A stretch of DNA of 64,000 nt from Branchiostoma floridae (lineage: Eukaryota > Chordata > Leptocardii > Amphioxiformes > Branchiostomatidae). Location of the stretch: contig NC_049992.1 in NCBI RefSeq assembly GCF_000003815.2, forward strand, positions 8,034,976 to 8,098,975. Reading direction: 5' to 3'. The notes beneath the pieces are model-generated. The model saw nothing but the letters and a program-made list of their open reading frames with translations, did no database searches and was not told the origin of the DNA. Below are positions 25,511 to 37,600 of the stretch, piece after piece (within the stretch, counting starts at the first letter, position 1; each line of letters starts with the position of its first letter). Both the position numbers and the translations under genes were made by a program.

Positions 25511-26225
25511 GCATGTATTACATACAAAGTGCAGCAAATCCCCATATAATCATTGATTCATACCATGCTGAAAACTTTATCGACATGCCAGAGGCTGCAA
25601 TAACTACAGGTAAGCCTTACATTTGATAAGAAAAAAGCCTATAGATAAGACTGCCCCCAGCAATTATAAAAAGGTTTTGTTGGGTCTTTAGAATTAGAAG
25701 TTCAAGGAATGCCTGAGGTAGGATGTAGGAGCAAGCTTTTATATCTGATATAAAAGCTCCTTGGTAGGAGTTAGTACATGAAATAGATTGTATGTAGATA
25801 CAGGAACTACCAAGGTTTGTAAATGATCATCATGCATCCGGTATTTAATACACTGTTGAGGTACATTAGACGAAAATTTTCCAGTATGACCTGTCGTTCA
25901 TGGCTGACATAAAAGCAGATCCTCACAGTCCCATGTGTCATTCAATCAGTCTTTACCATTATGTATGGTCGATCCACTATGCCCCTCCCTTCTGACAACC
26001 AGAGGCTCTATACAATAGTGGGTCTATATGTATCATTGCCAATCCTTTAAAAAGCAAGCTTAGAGGACCTACATTGGACTGGACCCAAGATCAATATATG
26101 CATGCAGATATCATCTGTGAACCAAACTTTGAGTTAGAACTTGTGCATGTATTTCACCCGGTACAGAATTGCCAGCTAATATGGGATATTTATCTTCTGG
26201 ACAGCTGGGTTTTATCCAAGACCTT

Positions 26226-26572
26226 TAGGCCACACCAATCTTATTTCTTGTTTCTCGGATTTCCCGACCCTATTTTTTCCGATTTAAAAAAAAAAATTCA
26301 AATTGATGGCCACACATTGTGTTGACAAAATTTCACTGCCTCTCCTTTCTCAAATTAACTATGGGCCTCAAATTCCAGTAGCTGTACGTGCCTATTTTGG
26401 ATGGTACGTTTATCATTTTTCTTCAAACTTTGGACTTTTCAACCAGGGACCCCCTAAATGTTGAAAGTTTAAGTTTTCCTATCCAATCTCTCCGACCCCC
26501 AACTTTTTGAATTTTTTTCGACCAATTTTTTTCTGAAAAAATCTGAGAAACAACAAAATTGGTGCGGCCTTA
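26226..26572. repeat. MITE with AGGCCACACCAATTT ends, copy 1
   Basis: Left end tttaggccacaccaatc, right end aaaattggtgcggcctta; the subterminal ttgtttctcggattt and aaatctgagaaacaac are also inverted. Same family as 38239-38497. Confidence 0.75.
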
Positions 26573-27239
26573 GTGGGATTTCCATGCATGACTGTTGAGA
26601 CCATAAGACATAAAATCACAGCCATCCAAAAGGGACTCTTGACGATAAGTTATACCTAATTCCCTTTCATGGATTTATACATTCAGGTTGTCTAAAATAT
26701 CTCTTTGCCAATCACCATATTGGGAATAGAATTAGAATACATGAGAAAGAAGTTGTGGACAAAAAATTGAAGCTACATTTATAGTCTGTATATGAAACAT
26801 CTTACTATTCAAAAACATGTCCAGAGTAATGTTTTGTATTGTGAAAAAGAATATTTAAAATTTGTAATAAATGGTTTCTGCCTGCATGGAACCTGAGCTT
26901 CTATAATGGAACAGTTCTTGAAATTTGTCCCAAGGTTTGATATCAGTCACATATTCTATACATATACATGTACAAGGTTTTACTTCGATTTTCTGTATGA
27001 GTTATGACTAATGTATACATAAACCCTCACCCTTACCCATTCTTTGATATTGTATTCCACTTTAGTGTATAAATCTGTCTGCCGTGGTTTGGTTCTTTCT
27101 GTGCATTGTATTGACTAAATGTACCAGCAGAGTGTATGATAGGGATTATGGTTTAGTCAATAAGATCTATCTCTGTCAGTTGATTATAGCATTCCTGTCA
27201 GTGCCTGAAGTATCCTGGATCCTAGTTCTTACTCCAGTC

Positions 27240-27540
27240 CAGAGTTGTAGCCAGCCTGAAATCATTTTCAGTCCCCTCGATTTTGAATCCGAAAGAACGA
27301 GACGTCGAGCCGAAGGCATAACGTACCTAAGGGGATCCGGGGGCATACTCCCCTGAAAAATTTTGAAATCCAGACGCTCTGAAACCCAATTTCCTGCATT
27401 TTGAGGTGTAGATTTTGCTGGTAGACTAAGCTGTTCATCTGTTTTGGTGAAAAATTACACAAGAAGACATTTTTTTATATCTTTACTGACTTTACATATA
27501 GATTTTTGTCCATTACAGAGGACGAAATGGGCAAAATTTT
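27240..27540 (+). mobile_element. One-ended copy of the CAGGGTTGTAGCCAGC element
   Basis: Begins cagagttgtagccagcctga and continues through tcccctcgattttgaatcc and gtccattacagaggacg, matching the inverted full element at 61481-61758. The second terminus is missing. Confidence 0.65.
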
Positions 27541-28662
27541 TTTCATGAACTGAATGAACTGAAAACACTATCTTTAATTATTGTAATACTCAAAATGAAG
27601 ACCGAAGAGACAAAATTAATGTTAACAAACACTTTACTGACTGGAGAAATAGTACATTTATATAACATGTGTAGAACCTGCTTCTGAGGTCAATTTGTGG
27701 CCATCTTGTTGTGATCTAGAATTAAAATATGTGAAGATGTATAAAGGGAACATTTCTTTTAAAATCCTTTGGAAAGTGCTTCATATACAAATGCAACACA
27801 TAGGAACAACTGTCACTTCTTACATACAAATAAATATAGATAAAATCACCATATACAGGGATGACTTTATAATACAATATATGCTTTGTACTATTTACAA
27901 ACAAATTCCCTATTGAAATATATGTATAAGCCTAGTTTTGCAAAGCTTATAGTGGAAAACCAGAAGGCAAAGTACATCTTCCAAAGGTAAGTTTCTTTGT
28001 TTACTAAATATGTTTCATTGAAGTATAAAAAATCAAGACAATCCATACTGCATTTGTATGTACCTGAATCTAGATTTTAGTAGCATTATTCTAACAATCT
28101 AGCCATTCAAATATTTTAAAAATCTATTTAGTATTTTAAGCTCCAACAATGTCTTTAAAAAAGACTCAATGATACGGATTAAGAAGTATGTTCCCAGTAT
28201 TGACATACATTTCCTTAGCGTTTTACATTGACTTAGACCTAAAAATAAGGAACCGATGTGGAGAAAGATTGGCGTGTTATTTAGTACATTCTGATCTGCT
28301 GCCATGTATATAATTGGTTTCAAAATGATTATGGTTATCACTGATTGATGACCAAACGCATGATTCAACATCTCTTGCCGTTTCAAAATACATGATTCTT
28401 GCAATAATAAAAAAAAAGAGCGAAAAAAAAAGGATTTTAGAAAACATGATTGAAGGACTGAATGTACAAATATGGCAAACTGCCATTAATTTCAATTCAG
28501 CTAAATTTTTCATAGAAAAAGTGACATGGTAAAAAAAAGGCCACAAAATACAGCCAATATATGTTCATTATAGGTCAACATATACATATTTACGACACAT
28601 CAATAATACATATTGGAATGTAGGATGTCCACATCAAATATATTTTCCTGAACTACCAGTGG

Positions 28663-31600
28663 CTATAACTCCTCCTTTGGTTTTCCCTTGCTTGTCTTTG
28701 TCCTGTGTTTCTTGAGGTTCTGAAGAAGTTTTCTGGCCTGGTAGTGTTCGACTTCGTTGTAACGTTCATCTAGTGTGTACCACATGGCAAGGGCGCATCT
28801 TCTGCCCTTCAGTACTGCCCTAACGCCATGTAGATTCTCCTCACCAGCGGAGAACCCCACTAGCCTACCACACTTGGGCTTTACGCTGGACTGGGTTGGG
28901 AGAAGATGAAAGTTGGTCATAATTATGATCAATAATAATCTTACAGTACTATGATATGCATTTAAAGACACCAGATTGAGTCTTTTGTATTGAAAATGTT
29001 TTCTTTACAAAATTTAATCTTTACAGGCAAATTTTGCAAGGTCTTTTACATACAAGTGCATTTACCTCATACATTGTATGAATAGATCAACATGTTGATT
29101 TTAACATTCATTTTATACTAACTGATTCTTATGTCTAAATATTCTTTTTTGTATATTTGTACACAGTAAGGGTTATCTCCTAAAATGTACTAACTAAATT
29201 AATACAAAGGCTGAAACAATATCAAATTATTTTTGAGCAAAATATAGGGCTGTTGCAATTTGCTTTGCATTTATCATTTGTTGCTAGTCCATTTTTGAAA
29301 GCATAAGGTTTAACCATAAACCTTATAGTTTACTACCCAATAAAGGTCCATATGTTTGTCCTTAAAAGTATCACACTAGTCAATGTGACAGTAAAGCTCT
29401 CACCTGTACAGTTTCATTAGCATGTGTAAAGATGAACTCTCCTCCCTTGAACCCTTCATTTAGATAAAGAATTGCACTGAAAATAAACAGAAGCCATCAT
29501 TACAAGCTGGGCAAGTGCATAAACGTTATACTATGATCACATATCATTCATAACCATGTAATACTACTCTTTTAAACACACATTAGAAAGAACATTAATA
29601 ATCTACAAATTCCATCAAGATTTTGATTTGTGTTTTTTTATGATAGGAATAAGTCACTGTGGTTAAGTACATAAACTTTGCACTACAACCAGCATAACAG
29701 CAACCATAAGATGGATAAGACATAACCTTGTGATAATATTATTTTAAACACACACTGGATAGAACATTGATAATCTTAAACATTTTTAGCTGTTGAAGAG
29801 TTTTTTATGTGAATAAGGATGACTTTCATCATCTACATGTACCTCCAATCTCTCCATGTAAAAGCAGGCAGCTTTTTGGGACAGGACCCATCGGCCAGGA
29901 GGTGGCAGTTGTCTGCATGGATGGGGTGACTTAAGTCTGTCCTGTCATCTGTAGAGTCTGGAAAAAGAAAGGCAATGTTTACACACACAAGATCTTATGA
30001 TAGAGAGGGGAATCTTAGTAATGCCATTATTGATTATTCCATTTGTTTGTATACAAAAACTATGACTATGTGGAACTCCATCCACACACAAACATACAAA
30101 TTTGTCCTTGAAGCTGAACACCATCCACACACAACTATACAGCCCTGTCCTTGGTGCTAAACACCATTCACACAAATATGCATACTTGTCATTGGTTCTG
30201 AATAACATCCACAAACATACAGACCTATCCCTGGTGCAGGACACCATCCACACACACAGACACAGAGACCTATCCTTCATGCTGATCACCATACACACAC
30301 AAATATACAGACCTGTCCTTGGTGCTGAACACCTTCCACACACAAACATACAGACCTGTCCTTGGTGCTAAACACCATTCACACGAATATACATACTTGT
30401 CATTGGTTCTGAACAACAGCCACAAACATACAGACCTATCCCTGGTGCAGAACACCATCCACACACACAGACACAGAGACCTATCCTTCGTGCTGATCAC
30501 CATACACACACAAATATACACACCTGTCCTTGGTGCTGAACACCTTCCACACGCAAACATACAGACCTGTCCTTGGTGCTGAACACCCTCCACACACAAA
30601 CATACAGACCGATGCTGAACACCATCCACACAAACATACAGACTGGTACTGGACACCATCCACACACAAACATACAGACCTGTCCTTGGTGCTGAACACC
30701 TTCCACACACAAACATACAGACCTGTCCTTGCTGATGAACACCTTCCACACACAAACATACACACAGACCTGTCCTTGGTGCTGAACACCTTCCACACAC
30801 AAACATACAGACCTGTCCTTGGTGATGAACACCTTCCACACACAAACATACAGACCTGTCCTTGCCGATGAACACCTTCCACACACAAACATACAGACCT
30901 GTCCTTGCTGATGAACACCTTCCACACACAAACATACAGACCGATGCTGAACACCATCCACACAAACATACAGACCTGTACTGGACACCATCCACACACA
31001 AACATACAGACCTGTCCTTGGTGCTGAACACCCTCCACACACAAACATACAGACCTGTACTGGACACCATCCACACACAAACATACAGACCTGTGCTTGG
31101 TGCTGAACACCCTCCACACACAAACATACAGACCTGTCCTTGGTGCTGAACACCATCCACACACAAATATTGAATGTGTACTCACAAGGCTCTGCTGTCC
31201 TGCAGACCAGGTGTGTATAGGTGAAGAACAGCTGGTGTTTCATGTGGAAGTAGCCGTGAACGTACCGCCGCGCCTTGTTGCTCAGGTTCAAGTACATCTC
31301 AGCATGATCCACCGACACTAGGCCTCTCTTTGCAAGCTGAAAAAAATTACTTCTTGTTAGCTTTAAAGGAAGTTACTTCTTGTTAGATTTGGGCCAGATT
31401 ATAAAATGCAATGGGCTAACTTTAAAGGCAACAGAAGCCAGGGATAAACAAGTCCACTAGCCCTATAGTCCCGGACAAGTGAAAATGCCAATCGGGCAAG
31501 TGCATGTCCTTCCCCACTTGCCCGATCGGACAAGTTAGCTTTTCTCCATTGAGTGAGATTTTGATGTACTTGCTACTTTTCAAAGTCATGGCATCAAGCA

Positions 31601-34600
31601 TTGGTTAACACAGAAAATAGAGCCAATAACAAAAATTCCATTGAAGGCCATGAATGTACATAGAAAAATGTCATTTAGATTTCGGGCAAGTGAAAAGTTG
31701 GTTCGGGCAAGTAAATCTTTTAAGTACTTGCCCGATAGGACAAGTCAATTTTAGAAAACTTGTCCAACCCTGGAAGCTACAAGACATTAAGAAACCTTAC
31801 AGAGAGGAATAAGGGGCCAGTTTCTGGCCTAGGCACCTATGCAAGTAAGTAGGATTTAATATGCTAGAGATAACAAAGAGAATGTAGATGTTGGCAAACT
31901 CCTGTAACAGATACATTTTTAAAAACTTGTATCATTTATTTTTGTAGCCTGACTTCTGCAACATTTTAAAGAGTGAAATCTTACTATTAGACCATTCCTA
32001 TGGAACTGCCAACTTACAACAAGATCAATGTGGAGGAAAGCCTTAACCTTAGAAGTCTATGATCTCCCACAGAAATTTGCAACATGATGGTAAATTTTTT
32101 CTACTCAGTGAATATGAGGCAATTCAGCATAATTTTCATAGCTGAAATAGACAATTCAGAAGCTGACAGGAATATACAAGTGTTAGAACAAAGTGATAAC
32201 AGATGAAATTAGGATAAAAACACGCATACTAACTCCAGGAATAAGGTTAGAGCAACATTCAGCCACAAAAACACAATATCCAGGACTTCTGGATACCCCA
32301 AATTTCATGCAATAGTAACAGGAAATTTTGATTAGCTAGAAGCAAACTCTTAATTTCGTTTTAACTGTAAGTACTGTCTAATGTTGTTATCCATTCAGTT
32401 TTTGTTCATTTTGCCATCAAAACAACAAGTTCATCCATACAACATTGTTAGTGTGGCCCTTCTGAGCTACAAAATGTATGTAGCAAAATAAAAGCATTAC
32501 ACATATATAGCAGCACTACAAATTGAATGGAACAAAACCTGACAATCCAAAATGTACAGGACCTTGAAAACCCACCACAGATGACATGTGCCAACAGACT
32601 TGTGCTATGGTTACACATGTTGCCATAGCAACAGATGTGTCCCATAGCAACAGACAAGTGCCATGGTAACAGATGTGTGCCATAGCAACGGGAGTCTGCC
32701 TTACCCACCTCGACTGCTTTCAGTACCGTCAGGCCCTCAAACCTTTCGTACACTGTGTGCGCGTGGGCACCACGGCCCTTGTACCCGTCTCCGTCCCTAG
32801 CCCCTAGCTATGGGAACACACAGTTAGGGTTAGTATGGAGGGGACACAGAATCTGTTAGATCAGTGGCTTAACCAGGCCCCAATAGCCAGCTGCTGAGTG
32901 ATGACCTTCAAAACATTTCTGACAGCTATTCATGATCTACTGCACAAATCAATGAGGTGATGACAGAAAGCCAAAAAGAACAGAGGGAAATCTATAATAC
33001 AGCTGTCTAAATCTGTATTGTTATACAGCTGTTTAAAGCCGTATTGTTTTTATTAAAGTTGAGCTTGAAAATGGACTTCAAGGTCAAAGTCAGCAGCCAG
33101 TGTTGGAGACTGGGGTTCTTGCTAACGCCCCCCTCCCCACAAACCTCTGCGGCTTGTAGCACTGTGAGTCCATCGAACCGCTCGAACTCTGTGTGCACGT
33201 GTTTGTCGCCCTCATATCCGTTCCCCTCCGTACCACCCTGAAAAATGGCGGATGCGTACAAGTTCTGTCACGGGGTCAAAGGTTAGTCTGATCGAATTAT
33301 GCCGGCTCTTTTGCTTTCTTCCTGATTGGTGTGCCATGCATGTTACAGGTAATCTCAATCCACAGAAATTTCTTGTAAATGGCTAGATCTTGAGAGTCTT
33401 GGCTGAACTTTGAAAAAAAAACTACACTTATACAACTGTAACTGGTTATAATAATTTAGCATTGCTGCAATCTAATCATGAATATTTCTTTAACTATCAC
33501 ATTTTTCATACCATTCTTCATGTTTGTCCTTTATTCAAATTGTGTTATGATTGGAGATTTTACAGATCAATTCTTCGGCAGTCGCAATTCTCTACAAGAG
33601 CATTAAAACTGTAGTTACAAAGCTTAACACTGTCACTAACTTGAATGATTATTGTACAAAAGTACATGTACTAGCCTTTGCTAGATGAGCCAACATCTTG
33701 CACTCCTCCTCAGACGCTATCCCGTCTGCAACCATCCGTTTGGGGCCCTTCAGATCGCGCGGTCCCTTCACCACGGTCACACCCGGCATGTTGTAGCCGT
33801 ACCGCACATCCTTTGTCACCCGGGGCTCAGCTGGGAAATATCATGTTGTAAAAGTCACGAATTTGTGTTTTAAATGTGTTCTCTGTATAAGTCTGATAAT
33901 GTGGGGTCGGATGCTGTAAGTTAAGATTGTGGTCTGTTAGTAACAGGTAAGAGGTTAGACACGTCCTTCGTCACCCGGGGTTCGGCTGGGAAACATTGCG
34001 TTGTAAAAGTCATAAATGGTAAACCAATAAGTCTGAACTACAGGTATTTGGTGTCTTGTCTTATTCTCTGTATAAATCTGATAAGGTGGGGTCAAATGTC
34101 GTACATTAAGTTGTTAATGAGTTGAGAGTGTTGCTTCAACGTAACTTGAATGTGTGAAAGTACGCAAAGTGATATGGTCCTTAACCAGCATCGCACCTTC
34201 AGTTGAATTTGCTGATTGCCAGAGAGTCGACCTTTTTTTTCATGAAAATTCAAACACTGTTACATTGGATGGGATTAAGATGTCTGTTTTGTTGCCAGAC
34301 TGAAACAAACTCAAAGGAGTCCTAAACTCCAGAAAAAGAATAAAGACTTTTAAATTAGGATTCGGAGGTTCATCTCCAATTCAGATCTTATCCTCACCTT
34401 TCTCCTCTCCATCTTCAACCATGTCCTCTTCATCATCTTCCTCTTCTTCTTCCTCCTCCTCCTCCTCATTCGGCCTGGGTGGGGAGGCATTGGGCTGGTC
34501 CTGGTACCAGGCATTACCCTGGAGGCCATCAATGACAAACTGGAACACACAAAACATAACAATACAAGTCAGAGGAGGGTGAAACCAATAGGAATAGTCA

Positions 34601-37600
34601 CCCACATATGTTATACAATGTATGGCTTAGATGTGCCTTATGGCTTAGATGTGACTTATAACACACAGTGCAACAGCAAAAGGCACAGAATAGAATAGGG
34701 ACTTATGAAGACATATACATTACATGTAACTATCTGCCATCAAATGTCAACATGTAACGCTAGTTAATCTTTATCCGCGGGGTAACCTATATGCGTTGTT
34801 TGTAGAGACAGACGTTTAGGGATATCAAAATTTGGACTTCAATATTTTTGCTACTCTAATAACTAATTTGAAAATCTAAATATTTTGATTTGAAAACACC
34901 GTCCGTTGATTGATATCTCTAGATAACACGTTTTAAGAAAACAACGGATATAGGTTATCCAACAGATAAAGGTGAACTAGCGTTAGCCTCAGAGATATAT
35001 ACAGAATCCTATGATCATTAATAAGTTGAATGTTCTTTTCTGGTGCCATGTACACTCCAACTTCTCTAACTGCTGGGAACTTTTTCTCATCCCTTTTTCC
35101 GAGGTCAGGAATTGCGAAAATACAAAGTACAGCTTTTTTCCTGCAAAAAACAAAAATTAACCAATTTTCTGGCAATCACCTGTCATAAACTTCTCCCTGT
35201 TACTGAACCGGAGGTCAGGAATTTCGAAAATAAAAATTACAGCCGTTCTCACATTTCCTATAGAAAATGAACCAACTTTTCCCACAATCACAAGTCATAA
35301 ACTTTCCCCTGTTAAGGTACATGTACCCTTTTGGCACAGAAGTTGTATCGATCACAGGTTGACCAGAAGGGAGAAGGTCTAAAGAGGCTCGTGCCCTCCA
35401 GGAAGCCAGTTGATTAACAACGTTACGACCGCAGAGTTTGCAACTCTCCCCACAGAGCACTCCCAACCTCCCTCTCCTGCCATTCACTTGACCACTAAAG
35501 CTTCCCAGACGCAACTTGATAGGTCTTTTTAAAAGGTCACTTTCATCTAAGTCAAGGAGAACCATTAATATCCGCATGGAGGGGGCTCAAGTGGGGAGGG
35601 CACATTATTGACTTTGTGTCTTTTGGTCAGAGTAATGCGATGTTACTGTCAATATGTATGATCAATCACTTACTCTTGTTATGACTTGGTCACTAATTTC
35701 CATCAAATTTTCATGACCCTGATATGCACAAGGAGTGTGTTACCGTTAGTATGCTAAGTTATTGACCTGGAAGTGTGCCGCTTGAAATTGGGTTACCATG
35801 CCAGAGGGTGCAATGAAGTACTGTAAACCTTGAAATGTTTGCAGTGCTTTTAATTTTGCAGTTTTCATGGTGATGTCTCCACAACCAAGTCATGATACAG
35901 TTAAACTTGGTCGTGCAACTACCTGGCAAAGCAACCACCTGCTGTCAGATTCCACATTGAAACAGTCCTGTCCATTTTTATACAGTTAAGACCCTCTCTC
36001 AAGCAGTCTTACCCAACCAGCAAACACTTTTTTGTTGTCCTAAAAAGGCTGACTGTACTGCAAATATGAGTTTCCAATTACTTACTGTACTACAGATGTG
36101 TTTCAACAACAAAGTTTAACACAGAAAATTTCCTCCTCTTTGTCTCGTATTGTGAAATTAACTCAGTGGGTACACGTGAATCGTGGTATGTAAAGTTTTT
36201 GAGCCCAGGTTTCTATCAGGAATTTGATCATTAGTTAGGGGTGAAATGGAACTCTGTCAGACAGAGGTTGGGTCATCATCTGTTACGGAGCTTGTCCTGA
36301 ATTTGCGGCACCCGAGCTATCAATACAATCATTACCACAGATCATCAGTCAACTGCCTCTGAGATACATTGTAATGGAAGTTTGGAAACACCTACAAATG
36401 TTAGTCTTTGTAGAGATTTGTGCATATCATACCAACTTATACTACATGTATATAGTGTCACAGTATTGTTTGTGAGGTTTGATTGTCTTGGCCTTGGAAG
36501 GCACTTCATGAATATTTGAGTCGTGACAGAAATAAAGTGTTAAACATCACGTTACCTATAAGATGCATTTTAGTCTATGTATTTCGTTCTCTGATTTGAT
36601 AAAAAAAATACTGAACTGGCAAGATCAACATGAAATGTAACACAGAGTATGACGACAAAACTTTTACATAGGCACACACAGTTACAGGAAGATTAGCAGG
36701 ATTAAAGCTTTCTTACATGCATATTCATACTGTGCCCCTGCTGAAATGATATTTTACAGCACAAAGTGTCCAACAACAACAAAATGCATTGATGTTACAG
36801 TAGTAGAGCAGCTTACCTCCTTCTTTCATATCTTTCTACCAAATTACTGCAGCTGCTACTTTCTGTGCTTTGAAGATCCTGGGGGTCCCAGAGTACATTC
36901 TACTTCACAATTGGGAATATAAACTTCCTTCTGGCCTTATTCCTTGGTAATGTAACATCCCTACCAGGACCAACGAGCTTCAAAAGAAAAAGAAACACTC
37001 TTTGCTCAAAGGCATCATTAAAGAAACCCCGAAGAAGATAGATTGCACCGCAAAGATTAAAGCCTCCCTATGAAAGCTACCCAAATTGGGGCTGCACCCC
37101 AGGCCAATGGCAAGGGATCTAAGACCTGCATCAACCAGAAATACCTATTAGTAGATGACCTCCTTAGTCATAAATTTCAGAAGCTAAGAACATTAACCCA
37201 CATAAATTTTACCCGTTCTCCCCTTGTTTTGGAAGGCTCAACATTTGTCGTTGTGTTGGTGACAATCGGCCAAATAAATCTGAAAATGTTGGCAGTTTTC
37301 TTTTTGTGGTGACCTCTCCAATGCAAAATGAGTATTCATTCCTGAGTATTCATCATAACAAGTTATTATACCCAATACTACATGTAGTAACATCATCATA
37401 ATACTGCAAAAAAGACAAGGAGGTGGGCAAGTAGAACAGAAATTTTTATGATGATCTAAATTTTGAGGTGGGGAGGGCATTGAAAAAAAAAAACCACAAA
37501 TATTTTTTTCTTTTACAACACATGTATGTAATGTTATCTTCATAATGTTACTACAATTGTACTACTATTACAACTGCAAACTTAATACACCGTGAAAACC

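Larger units (their letters stand above)
24413..28662. other. MIC10 3' UTR and intergenic region
   Basis: Starts with the MIC10 3' UTR; an AATAAA at 24858-24863 is a reasonable polyadenylation signal. The rest holds the repeats listed separately (25250-25510, 26226-26572, 27240-27500) and probably the 3' UTR of the minus-strand hydroxylase just above 28 kb. A 169-codon minus-strand open frame over 24735-25244 has no recognisable domain and overlaps repeat-like sequence. Confidence 0.5.

Noticed and set aside
30270..31318. Three overlapping Cys-rich minus-strand frames of up to 298 codons
   Set aside because: They are produced by the 43 bp minisatellite, which has no stop in any minus frame; no start, signal or splice evidence.
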